This document shows, in pieces, positions 1-46,800 of a DNA stretch of 64,000 bases (positions are counted from its first letter, which is position 1; every line of letters starts with the position of its first letter). The notes under the pieces are model-generated. The model had not been told where the DNA came from. It saw only the letters and a program-made list of their open reading frames with translations, and did not search any database. The stretch comes from Nectonema munidae (lineage: Eukaryota; Nematomorpha; Nectonematoida; Nectonematidae), in assembly GCA_030549495.1 (NCBI GenBank), contig JAUIRK010000951.1:372001-436000 (forward strand), read 5' to 3'. Made by a program: the position numbers and the translations under genes.

Positions 1-383
1 TAAATTGATTACTGTTTGCGAAACCAACTAAAAAATTTTAGATGATTAATTTTTCATTTCTTATTAATGTCATTTGTGAAAAATTAAAGTGAAAAAATAG
101 TTCCTTACCGAATGTTAATGAAAAAGGGAAATAAATGAAGATTTCGAAAAAATTTTATCGGAACAAAATTAAAAATAAATATGGATTATATATAAACTGG
201 AATCAGTATTGTATAAAAGGTATTTTGTGGTTTACCTAAAAGGAAAATTGATTACATCGTGATTATTTTTGAAATGAACTTTTATCTTGAATTCTAATTT
301 GGCACTCAAAAGTTTAACCACCAAAAGTTCAAACTCAAATGTTTTTATTAGGAAATTCGCTAGAAAAGATGTCTATATATTAA

Positions 384-513
384 CCCATTTAAGGCCAAGC
401 AAAGCAGACGATATCTAAAAAAACGCAGACGATTTATATTCAAAGTCATTGAAAAAAGCAGACGAAGATGAAATTACTTATGTTCCAAAATAGGAACATT
501 GGCCGTAAATGGG
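384..513 (+). mobile_element. TTAA-flanked MITE, CAGACGA family, copy 1
   Basis: A 130-bp non-autonomous element lying between two TTAA tetramers (380-383 and 514-517). Its ends are inverted repeats: CCCATTTAAGGCCAA on the left and TTGGCCGTAAATGGG on the right. The inside carries three direct CAGACGA motifs. A TTAA target and termini starting CCC are the hallmark of piggyBac-type transposition; no coding capacity is left. A copy of the same length and layout sits at 28713-28842. Confidence 0.8.
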
Positions 514-517
514 TTAA

Positions 518-3111
518 TTACTAACACAGTAAAATGAAATAGGCTTTTTTTCTGAGTTTATTGACTCTCCCATATAGTAACTTTTTATAGTGTTGAACTA
601 TCCTTCGTTGGGTTATATCAATCTCTGTGTATTACAATAAGGAACTAGTTTTAAATTGATGATGGTGATTATGATGATAGAAAAGTCTTTGTTCGATGTG
701 CTTTGGTGGGTACCTGTTTTAAAGTATTTTACCAATTTTTGATTAAATTTAAAGGCGTATTTTAACTATGCAAATTGATTTAATGTTATATCCTCTATTT
801 CTAGTATTCACTTTTACCAATGAATCTACTTATACCACTGTTATTTTCTCTCAGAGTCTGCTAATTATTATTTATCAGTCCAAGTGTGTGTGTGTGAGTC
901 AAACAAAAAGAATTACAACAAAACAAACCCAAGAACTTTTAACCTAAGAAAATGGTCATTGTTATCATAAGGGATTTTGTGATTTTTCAAAATCAATTAA
1001 CCAAATTCTTACACATTCGGCAAAAATTTAGATAACTCTTAAAATTGTCGCAATTCGAAAGTAGTATTTGATAAAATATATCAAATGAATTTTAGTAAGT
1101 TTGTATTGAATGTTAAAAATGCTATTAGTTTAAATCAGAATTTGATAAAACTTCAATTTCATTTAACGTTATTATTTACCATTTTTTTCTTTATGGAAGT
1201 TATGAATATTTTTGAGATTTGTGCATTTTCTGACTTAAAAACTTCAACTTAACCAACCATAACTTTTCAGGCTTTAAAAATGGAAGATAAAAATGCATCA
1301 GAAAAATCAAGAAGAGAACAGAATATAATAGTTATAAGATGATTTCATTCATGTTCACATAAAATTTCAAAATATTAATTTTATTCAAAATTCAATTATA
1401 AATTTATGAAAAATATTGGAACTATACTTACAACTGCGTATATATTTAAAATATATAATAATTATCAAAAAATTAAAGAACTTTTTTATTTCCTTTAAAA
1501 TTATATATTATTTGTTTCATAAAAATAATAATTAAACTGACAAGCCAACAAATTCTTTCTTGCAAAAGTTTCAAAACTTTAAAATAATTAAATTTATGTT
1601 TTGATATTTTGACATCTGTCAATCAAAATGTGAATATTGTTTTTCTTATATTTTTATATCAATTATTGTTACTTTTATTAGGAAGCAAAGATAATGATAA
1701 TTTTCCCAAACAAATGACATTTAAAATGAGGATATTATTCTTAAATTCAATGAGGTTTATTTGATATAACTTCATTTTCATGCAAAAATACTAAAATAAA
1801 CTAAGCAAAAAATACGTTAAAAAAGATTTTATATTAAAAAAAAAATTTGAAAAAATATAGTTTATAATATTTAGGAAAAAATTTTAATATATATTTTTAT
1901 ATTTGAATTAAATTGTAGTATTTTTCAATATAATAAAAATATATCATTCTTTACAAAAATCAAGAATTTGATTTGTCGCAAAATTATGTTGGATAGTCAT
2001 GATCAGTTCTCAATTAATACAATCGGAAAGGAAAAAATGTAAATTGTTTTGTAAGCTTATCTTTCATTCTGCATAAAAAGATTTTTCAACATCAAATCGA
2101 GTATATTTTTCAAAAAAATCAAAATGCTATTTGAAAATTGATTGGTAGAGGAATATAAGAATTAGATAGTGTTAAAAAAGAATGTATATATATAGATTTA
2201 AATTGTAAAAAATTTGAATTTTTCTCAGATTTTCATATTGACACATGCTCAAGCGAAAAGAGTTAAATGATCGGAGTTTACTTACATATTTTTGAAAGGT
2301 AAGTTTCGTAGGAGAATCTGAAGTGTTGTTGTGAATAAGGTAAGTGAAACTGCATTGTCAGCTTAGACATTGATAAAATTTTCGCTTATTCTTCAAAGTA
2401 GAGTTGATGTTTCCCAATTCTCCATTTTTCAAATTTTTTAAGGATCCACTTGTGATAACTATATGTATTTAAATATAATTGACTGAATGATGAAGTAATT
2501 TGAAAATCAAGATAGAGTTTTTGGTGTTTAATTGAAATAATTTTGCCATTTTTTATACTTTGAAAAAATAAAAAGATCAAACATTTTATTATTTTTAATC
2601 CTGACGTCCACGCTCCAAATAGGAAGCATACTATCTATTGGTTGGCTTGATACTAACAATGTTAGAATGGCTTTTTCACGGTCAAAATCTTTTTTGAAGC
2701 ACCCAATATTTGATCATTACTTCACATCATAGATATTCCATTTAGTCAAGATACATACTTTTTTTTAAAATTAGTTCTTTTGATCAAACGTTCTTTATTC
2801 ATCTAGTTTTCAGGTTCCTTCCTTCGCTCATACTAATCTTCAATAGATTTTATACTTTTTGTTTTTTTAATAAATATTTCATACTCAACCTAATTGGAGG
2901 AAGTATTATAAATCAAAATATATAAAAACAAATTTATATTTTTACTATAAAACGATTTTTTGAAAAGATTTTATACAATTGATTTTCAACCATATATCAC
3001 AAATTTAATTGACACTTCCAGATACTTTTTGTAATTGTAACCTTTTTGTGTTTTTCTGTCATTCTAAATAAAGTCTTACCTTCACTGTCCTTATTGCACA
3101 ACACATCCATC
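518..3111. other. AT-rich non-coding stretch
   Basis: No convincing exon, RNA gene or transposon protein is visible on either strand. There is a short TG run near 885 and otherwise unremarkable AT-rich sequence. The one sizeable open frame (minus, 2386-2580) has the composition of chance reading. Confidence 0.5.
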
Positions 3112-4170
3112 ATGGAGTTCATCCGAAGTGAACGTGGAAAACTGAAGCCAAGTAAAAGTTTGTGAAAATGAAGTAGGTGGTCGTGTAAATGATCACACCC
3201 ATGCTGTTGACCTATCCCGGCGTGAAATCTTGTTAGTACAACAGGAAATAATGGCCAAATCTATTGCTATACAAGGGACTGCGCAGCAAATATTTTCCAC
3301 ACAATTGAAGACACATTGTATTGCAATTAGACGTTACAAAAAAGCTGCCGGTGCTCCTCATCCCATTCCTTCAAACCTATCCTACATGGTCATTCCTTTC
3401 GAGTACAAAAAAACATATAATGGTGAAGACTTTCTTCTTAATGATAGTTGATTGGCTAAGCAGCGTATCCTTTTATTTTCTATTTCAACAAACATTAGCC
3501 TACTGGAGAAATCTGATAATTGGTTTGGAGACGGTGCGTTTAAGATTGTACCCAAGTTATTTTACCAACTGTACACTATTCATTGTTTTACTTCGGAAAG
3601 AGTTATTCCATGTGTGTATGCTCTGCTACCAAATAAACAACAAGAAACATGTGAAGATATCTTTCGACAACTCCTCACTATAAACCCTAGACTTAATCTA
3701 AAGACTTCCCTAATAGACTATGAACAAGCTGCTAGGAGTGCTATTGAAGAGATTTTCTCCGACGTAACCATTAAAGGATGCTTTTATCACTTATCTCAAA
3801 GCATATACCGTAAGGTGCAAAATGAGGGCCTCCAAATCTGACGCTGATTTTCCCTACAAATGCGTATGATTCCTGCTTTTACGTTTGTTCCCCCAGAAAA
3901 AGTTATTGAAGCATTTGAGAACCTGCAAGGAACGTTGCCACCTGAGGCTGATGTTATCATCGATTATTTTGAAGATACATATATTGGCTGAAAACGTCAC
4001 ATACAAGGTGACCGCCACGTTTTCCTGTAAACATGTGGAGTGTGTAAACTTATGTTGTTCAAGGTTTACCTCTAACTAACAACGCCTTAGATTCTTAGAA
4101 GCTTAGAAGGATGGCATAACCATATGCAAGCAAGCATTACGTCATTTCATTCAAATACGTAGAACTTGAG
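3112..4170 (+). pseudogene. Dead MULE (Mutator-like) transposase
   Basis: Remnant of a FLYWCH/MULE transposase. The start (MEFIRSERGKLKP, from 3112) looks like a FLYWCH zinc-finger opening but is truncated and out of frame with the rest. From 3230 one frame runs through DHTHAVDLSRREILLVQQEI, then the DDE core NWFGDGAFKIVPKLFYQLYT (about 3520-3580) and GCFYHLSQSIYRKVQNEGL (about 3778-3835). It continues with RMIPAFTFVPPEKVIEAFE and VIIDYFEDTYIG. Further on, in another frame, EGWHNHMQASITSFHSN matches the family's C-terminal block. The main frame is cut by in-frame TGA codons at 3449, 3839, 3845 and about 3988, so it cannot make a working enzyme. Family assignment is strong. I found no terminal inverted repeats. 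Confidence 0.85.
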
Positions 4171-6088
4171 ACCTACGACAAAGACTAAAGCCAACTTTTT
4201 TTGGTCTTAAGTGAGAAATAGTCGTAAGTCTCAAATGATGAAAAATATCAAAAAATCTAATCAAACAAAACAAAATTTATTTATTCATAAAAGCGTTCAT
4301 ATGTTGTTTATTTCAAATTGAGTAATTTTCTTTTTTCTATGATTTCTTTGCCTTTATTTGCAATTTCGAGAAGTTCTGATGAGTTCTGACAAAGAAATTG
4401 CACTAAATAAATAAAAGGCAACATTTTAGGAAAATATATAAAAAAAAAAAATTTGCTCATTTTCTTTCTGAAGCAAGTTATTTATTCTAGATGTTATATC
4501 TCAATATTGTGTGACCGTTCCCTTTTTACATATATTTGTATTCTAAAAATACCGAATATGATTTAAAACTGTTTAATGTCTCCTTATAAATACTAATGAT
4601 GAAATCTAATTATTATATACAATAGCAGTACTTCAATTGTTTAGCCTTAGATAAATGAGAAGGAATTTGAAGTAGTCAAAAATCAATATATCCTTTGATA
4701 TATAATGCGTACAAAATGCAGTGTTCTGATGGTAGGTAACACGATAATTTTTATTTTTGTTCACGTATTAAACTACTTTGCTTCTTAGTTAGAAGAAGTT
4801 TGCCAGTTCTTAAAAAAAATTCAGAAAATATTTTTTATTTTTAATATGTAAAATCTTCGGCTTTAATACTTTCACTTTTAACCCACATTCACTGGCGATT
4901 CTATAAGGGGGGGGGGGGGTCAAGAGGAGCGGGGCATTTTTTTTCCTTATACTCAATTACATATTAGTACCATGTATCAAGATTTTCCTCTGTATTAAAT
5001 GTTAATACTTTTTTTATAATATAGTTTTCTGCGCGTATGATTTGATAGAATAACAATGGAGAGAAATCGGTGTAAAAATCGTTGTGTTTTTGAAAAAGGA
5101 TGGAGATAATCCATTTTGAATGGTCTCTATGTGATAGTTGTATTATAGCGAAGTATCAGACTGTTCAATGCTATCTCATCAAGTTAACTAAAAAAATCAC
5201 ACTAGTTTATGATATACTTACTCTATTTTCTAAATACCTCAACTATAGATTTCTAATGATCATCACTCGTTTTAAAAATGCATTTTCAAAAAATTTTTGT
5301 TGACTCCGGGATAGGGTTAGTAAAGTAAATTAGATTAACTAATTTTTGCCTTATTCATGCCATCGATGGAATCCTTATTTATTTCAAGAAGAGAAAAAAT
5401 TATTTTATCGATTTGACTAAAATATATAAAAAGGTATTGTAATGTCGAATTAAGCAGATATTAGCCAGTGAATACACTATTCATTGCATGTTTTAAATTG
5501 ACAAAAATAATACCATGATCAAATAGAAGAAGATTGATTTGCCAAATGCGACAAAAGTTATTTAAAAAAGAATAAGAATAAGTCTGACCTGAATTTAGAC
5601 ATTGGCAAACAGTAACAGTAATTTAAACCTTGAGTGACAAAAATATTTTCAAAATTAAATTAAACATGATCTATTTACTATGTATGGATAAAATATTGAA
5701 AAAAAGTTTGGCGTTAAGTCCCCCCTTGCAAGCTAATTTAGTGAAATGACATATTTTGATGAATTGTTGGTTTATTAAATAAATTAAGACCATATTTCGT
5801 AAAAAAATATTCGAGTAGAATTTGTTTTGAAGTTTATATATTTTTCAAACTTAATAAATTTAGAAACAAAATCTTTGACAGATATGCCCATTGAGGTGAA
5901 ATAATTATAACAAATATAAAAAATTGTAAAAACTGAGCACTTTATTGCTGATTTTGCTTACTAGTTTCGGAGTATAAACTCCTTTTTCAAAGCAAATATA
6001 TAAATGATAAAATAATGAAAATGAGAATCATTCCCGTTACATTTCATTTTCACTATTTTATAAGAAACTAATAACCTTTGTTCTTAAT
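4171..6088. other. Intergenic, nothing recognisable
   Basis: AT-rich sequence without a supported gene. A run of 13 G at about 4907-4919, followed by a short GC-rich patch, resembles the poly-G tips of transposon ends elsewhere in this window, but no partner end was found. Confidence 0.45.
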
Positions 6089-6161
6089 GGGGGATTAGCT
6101 CAGATGGTAGAGCGCCCGCTTAGCATGCGGGAGGTAACGGGATCGATGCCCGTATCCTCCA
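6089..6161 (+). tRNA. tRNA-Ala (AGC)
   Basis: A 73-nt cloverleaf. The acceptor stem GGGGGAT pairs with ATCCTCC (one G-U) and the discriminator is A. The D arm carries the A box TTAGCTCAGATGG. The anticodon stem CCCGC/GCGGG frames loop TTAGCAT with anticodon AGC. The T arm is CGGGATCGATGCCCG, containing the B box. There is no intron. TTTT at 6164-6167 serves as the polymerase III terminator. The gene looks functional. Confidence 0.95.
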
Positions 6162-7825
6162 ATCTTTTATAACCAAATGGTATAAATTTAATTAAATGCA
6201 TAAATAATTTTCTTTTATATATTTCCTACCTTAAATTTCAATTGTAATTACTAAGGACATTTTTGATACATTATTTATACCATTTCGTTCTATCCCTTTT
6301 TCATATATCTATTTTTCTCTAAGATCAGCAGCCTATTACATGCATAGCCTTATTAATCGTTTTATCACTTCTTAATAAATATATTCTTTTACAGGTTAGT
6401 ATCGTCTATATTCTTTTATTGGCTGATTATCCTCAGCCACACCAGACTGCCATACTAGAACAGCACGAAATTTCATTGTGGCCTTAAGTGATATAATTAC
6501 ATCCATTCTTTTTTATACTTTTTATGGCATCTCTTTTTTCAGGCATAAATCTTATTTGTCAGATTTTCCACATCTAATTCCATTAAATGTGTTGTTGCCC
6601 TTACATTTACTTAGATTAGACGTTATAATAAGTGTTCTCAACTCAGGTAACCACAGTATAGTATATGCGCCCTAGATTAAATCAGCTTTATCCCCAAATT
6701 TTTTGATTAAACTTATTTTAGCTAAGATAAAAATTATTTAATACATTAAAAAGTAAGTAGTTAGAAATAATTTAAAGGAACTTCAGTATTTTCAATGTTG
6801 AATATACTGTTATGTAAAATAAGAATTTTTTATCACATCGCCTCTCTTTCATGAATTATTTCTAATAATTCATTTTTTTAATAATTGAAAAGATATTTGG
6901 TCAATAAATTTCTTTTCTTTTTAAAAGAAATGATTTGTAATTATAAAACAAAAGATAGACAATAACAACATCTACACTAACTAGATTGTATATAATAAAT
7001 ACCCTGCATCATCTCACCTTAATCTTTTTATCTAATTTGTCTTATACTTTGTCAATTCATTTCAAACATTTTATTGTTTTTCTATTTAATGTTTTACAAT
7101 AAATAAGATTTTTATTAATTCATAAATTTTTTTAAATAAGTAAAAAATTTTCCACTTATAAAAACAAAAAATATGATTTTTTAGCTCAAAAATAGATTGC
7201 CCTGTAAAAGAACTTATATTATTATCTTTCACTGCTAATTACAACATTTAAAAATTATACCTTAATCAAAAAAAGTTAAACTTAAAGATTTAGTTATATA
7301 TATTATTTTAATGTTTATGTAATAGACAAAATTTTTGTGCATAGCTGTTATATATATATCCAGTTTAGTGGAATTGATAAAATATCTTAATGTTTACCAT
7401 GATGTGTAAAAATTATCCTGAAATTAATATTATTTTGAATAGGGGTAATTAATATGTTATCCAACACACCCACTGAAGCATCAATTACAGGAGTGCTCTA
7501 TAGAGCAAAAGAGAGAAATCTGTTATATTAAAAGTTAGGAAGGTTGATGTGAAATGTGTAAGTGTTAGTAGGAATAGTGTTTTCCAACGTAACTGTATAC
7601 TTCCCTCCTTACTTAAGTCGTAAACATATGCAATTTACCTTGTAACCTAAAAAGTAGTATCATTAACTTTAAGTGATAGCTAAACGACATAGTGTAAGCA
7701 CAAACACGAATAAAAAACATGCGATCGTATATCATTTAAAGAGATTGTGTATAATTTGAATTTATCATTCACACATTCGTTTTTTGCGATAATTACTGCA
7801 GTTTTAGGAAATACATGAAGAAAGC
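6162..7825. other. Upstream region of the prolidase gene
   Basis: AT-rich non-coding DNA. No clear TATA box or initiator can be defended. A possible splice acceptor (TTTTAG ending at 7807) lies 18 bases before the prolidase ATG, so a 5' non-coding exon or a trans-spliced leader is possible. Confidence 0.4.
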
Positions 7826-42832
<35,007 letters not shown>

Positions 42833-43005
42833 AGTTAATATCTTTTCACAAAATTAAAATAGATTTTTTATATACATATTAAACCAATTCATCATTTAAA
42901 AATGCATGTTATGAAATTTTTTTATTTAAAATTAAATCAAATTATAAGAAACATAGTTTTAAAAATTTATTTGAAAAAATAATTCCGACTTTTTAGATTT
43001 TTATA

Positions 43006-43011
43006 AATAAA
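43006..43011 (+). terminator. Likely poly(A) signal of the prolidase gene
   Basis: AATAAA lies 174 bases after the stop codon, in AT-rich 3' UTR, and is followed by TTTTGAATTATTATTATTC. It is the only full hexamer I noticed in the first 200 bases. Confidence 0.55.
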
Positions 43012-43250
43012 GCCTTTTGAATTATTATTATTCAAATTTTCCTATCTTTTCTACTTCTAATTTCATTCTGATTTTTACATTTTATATCTCCTTCCTTTCT
43101 TTGATTCATATTGAGAAATTTTACTACTTATAAAATGCAAATATACATTTGGTGTGATTTTATGTTATATTGATAAATTATTTAATTTTAATAACTAGCT
43201 AACAAAAATGTTTATAATTTTTCTCTTTTATTATATTATAGCCTTGAAAA

Positions 43251-46213
43251 CATAGGCGCCGGCAGAATTATTTATAAGGGGGCAATTTTTTTTTGATTAA
43301 TTATTCTTTTAACTAAAACTGATTCTGTACTACTGAGTAGAAGTGATTTTTTTAGTCTGAAGCGGTGTTACATAACTTACATTAGTAACGTTACGTTTTT
43401 TACCTATAGGATGATTAAGAAGGATTATACTAGTCTTTCCCTTAAAACTCTTTATCTTAATTTCAATCTCAATTAGATCTGCTGCTTTAAATATGTTTTC
43501 CCCATTTTATAGATTTTTGCATAAATATCTATAAAATGGGTAATTTACCTTAATAATATAATTTACCATATTTTTTTCCTTTTTTATTTGATAATATAAT
43601 TTACCATATTCTAAAAATAAATTCTTTATTGAAAAATGCATTACATACAAAAATAACGCATAGTTTATGAGCAAAATAAAGCTTTTACAAGGAAAGAGAA
43701 CGTGTATATGAATATAAAGGCGGATTTAGAGGGGGGCGGAGCCGACGTGCGCCCCCCCCTCCTCCTAAAATTTAATAAGACCTGTTACAAAAAATTTAAA
43801 AAACATTTGCAAAATGCCTATGACTTTCATTTAATACATAATGCTTTGGTTAAACTATTAATCATATACAGAGTTATTAACATATATCTATAAGGATTTG
43901 TTTTAAAACCCTATCATTAAATTTATATGCTTGAAATTTGAGTTCTATATAGTAAAATCCGCCCGCGTTAGATCTGATAATAAAAAGAGATCTGGAACCA
44001 GTTTTCTTCTATAAGAACTTTCTCAGAAAAATACTATAGTTGATTTAACTGCCTATAGCATTATGAATCGCTGAAACCACATTTAGGTCATTTACTGTCA
44101 GAATGAATCGATGAGAAGCACAATACTTTTAATTTTTGCTTGAACCCCATTCTCAATTCCAGCCATTGTAGAGCACCCATCATATCCTTGACCAATAATT
44201 TTTTCAAGATTAAGTCCAAAATCTCTAAATCAGTGGTTCCTAACCTTTTTTATCCCGTTCCCCCTTTTTCAGTCACCTTTTACTTGTGGACCCCTACAAC
44301 TGAATAGTTTGAGCCAACAAAATTAATCAAAGATTTTTATGCAAAAAATGATTCTAGTCATCTGATTAAATCGTATGCTTATTCATATGAAATCAGAGAA
44401 ATCGTAAAGCCTGACATAAAATGTGAATAAAAATTTTTTCCAATTAAAATATAAATTTTTCAAATATATTGTAACTAATAAAAAGGATATATAAAATTTC
44501 AAAATATGAAACTTTAAAAAAGGGAAGAAAATATTTATTTAAAAAATCTCTAAATATATATATTTATATTGATGTGGAAAATATAAGTATATTAAAGGAG
44601 ATTCAGCATAAGTAGTTTGAAGTAGAATTTCCATGGACCCCTTCAAATTCTTCCATGGACCCCCGGTTGGGAACCACTGCTCTATATTGATGCAATATTG
44701 CATTAGATATACATTGTGTTGGCTGTATCTACGAAGCGTACTCCAAGGGATAGTTGCTCGGTACCGGAAATATCTGAACTTTGATCAGCAAGTATTGAAA
44801 ATCCAATTGCATTGTTTGCTTGCTTTGATTATTCGAGCATTTTTGGCATAGCTCTCTAAATGAGTTTTTAAGACATCTCCAGCTTCTATTCTGAAATTTA
44901 AAAGCTCTTGAAAATTTCCTGTGATGGACTCTTTTCCTCTAATTGCAATATCATTTGTTGCGCAAAACAAAATTGAAGATAGTATAGAAAATAATATTTC
45001 TCGATTTCCGATAACTCTTTTATTTATTTTGGTGTTTAACTGACATAAAATTTCGTTTGCGGATTTTTTATAACAGAAAAAAAGTTTTATGCCATTCGCT
45101 AGCGATGTGATTCATTGCGTGCTCATTAAAGTCCTTGTAATTCTTGAAAATACCAGTTATAAAAGCACCCTGAAATCCTCTATGAACTGGTTGAGAAAAT
45201 AAAATACAAGGTATACAAAGAGCCCCTTTCAATTTTGGTGAGTATGCTAACAAAGGAGCATAGTGAGTCAGCCATGCATGTCGAAAACTCCTTTTATTGT
45301 TTTTTTGTAATATCTTTTTTATAGTTGAAGTTCTTTTCTGGCTTATATGCATCAGTCATGAGAAGAAGTTTTAAATCGTCACCTATTGATTTGCAGTTGA
45401 GATCATTTCCAATATCAAGCTCATTTGATGAGGATGATGAGCATGTTTTTGTGCTCTGAATTTCACTTGCGCTTGTGTTCTGAATTTCACTTACAGGGCA
45501 TTCAAAGGTAGAACTGGATTCACAGATTTTATGTTTTTTATTTCTCCCGCAATCACTCCCATCTTCATCTTCTATATTGGGCCTTTGATATTTAAAAAAT
45601 TTTCGTATATCCATTATGGAATTACAAGTAGATAGTTTCTAAAAGTTTCAAAAATTTTCAAACACTTTAAAATTTGGCAAATAAAGGTAAAATGATGTAG
45701 AAATGCAGCTAATTTTAAACACAGTTCACCTTCACAATAAAATAAAAGTATCTGAAAGGTGACAAATATTTTATTCTAAAAATTAAGAAAATACTTTAAG
45801 CGATTAAAATAATACAAATATCCTTGGGCAAAAATAAGAAGCTACCTTCTTAAAATAACCATATGATATTGAAGCGCAAAAAGAATTAAAAGAAAAAGAA
45901 AAACTATGCGTGAAGAACAACAATGTCAAAAGAAAGACAGTGAAGCATTTTGTTGTGTTAAAAGAAAAATGAAAGTAATGTAATATATAGTAATCAAGAT
46001 AATCTCATATCATTAAAAAGCGCCCAATTAATCTTTCCTCAAATACCTACAAATAGGAACAAAATTCAGAGAATACATTTTCAGTGAAGTATGAAAAATA
46101 ATATCAATTATTAATAAAAGCCATTTTTGTATAATATTTTTCCCGAAATCTTTACATTTCCAGGGGAGAGGGGGGGGGGGACAAGTGTCCCCTCTGGCCT
46201 CAAGGCGCCCATG
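43251..46213 (-). pseudogene. hAT transposon with decayed ZMYM1-like transposase
   Basis: Tips CATAGGCGCC (43251) and GGCGCCCATG (ending 46213) are inverted repeats flanked by similar octamers, CTTGAAAA and CTTGAAGC. Minus-strand pieces follow family order. MDIRKFFKYQRPNIEDEDGS (from 45614) is a basic, Ser-rich start. A zinc-finger-like region reads HAWLTHYAPLLAYSP and LCIPCILFSQPVHR (about 45290-45170). Then come CATNDIAIRGKESITGNFQE and LLNFRIEAGDVLKTHLESYA (44970-44785), and beyond an insertion IIGQGYDGCSTMAGIENGVQ (about 44200). It is broken in several places, and the C-terminal half is mostly gone. A later hAT MITE (44231-44679) split it. Confidence 0.85.
44231..44679 (+). mobile_element. 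hAT MITE nested in the ZMYM-like hAT
   Basis: A 449-bp element with tips CAGTGGTTCCTAACC and GGTTGGGAACCACTG (14 of 15 match as inverted repeats). Octamers CTCTAAAT (44223-44230) and CTCTATAT (44680-44687) flank it as a near-perfect 8-bp target duplication. Both ends carry the GGACCCC motif of this family. Its left 200 bases resemble the end of the larger hAT at 62272, which may have supplied the transposase. Confidence 0.9.
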
Positions 46214-46582
46214 CTTGAAGCTATTTTCAATTAATATATTTTAAAATATTACATGATGAATATTAAGTTTAGCAGGCTATTTAATTAGTTAAATCTTTTA
46301 ATTAAACTTCGAAATTAATATTAATTAGTTTCTACAATGGATTGTTACTGCCATAAGAGTCTCAGGAATGGTTTTACTTAAGAATTTAAAAAAAAGTTTT
46401 GGACGAAAGGAAATGAGAAAAGGAGAAAGGTTAGGACGTATCTAAAAACTATTTTTATAGAACCAATAGAAGTTCTTAATTTGCGATTATATGAAAACAA
46501 AATCATGTTCAAATTTTCATTGTTTATTATTATGGGAGAAATTGGATGCATTTTATTCGTGCAAAAAAGTGCACTTTGAAGT

Positions 46583-46800
46583 TGTTGTAAATAGAGTGCC
46601 TCACAACATAATTGGAATGTTGTAGATAAAGTGGTGCCTCACAACATAGATTTAAAGCTCACAATTCACTGGCAATTTACAACTAACCCTCTAACCACAA
46701 TCACTCTATTTCAATAGTATATAAGCCTTCACATTTCTTTATCTTCGTTGAAAGTAAAGCCTACTTTTCTTCAAATAAATTTATTTCTTACTTTACAACA
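46583..46800 (+). repeat. 5' LTR of the Gypsy element (218 bp)
   Basis: Starts TGTTGTAAA and ends TTTACAACA, giving a 9-bp terminal inverted repeat with TG...CA ends. It contains a TATATAA box at 46718-46724 and AATAAA at 46774-46779, so promoter and poly(A) signals are in place. Confidence 0.95.

Noticed and set aside
43720-43973. Possible small element with GGCGGATTTA and TAAAATCCGCC ends
   Set aside because: The tips are only about 10 bases and no target duplication was found; it may simply be interior sequence of the surrounding hAT.
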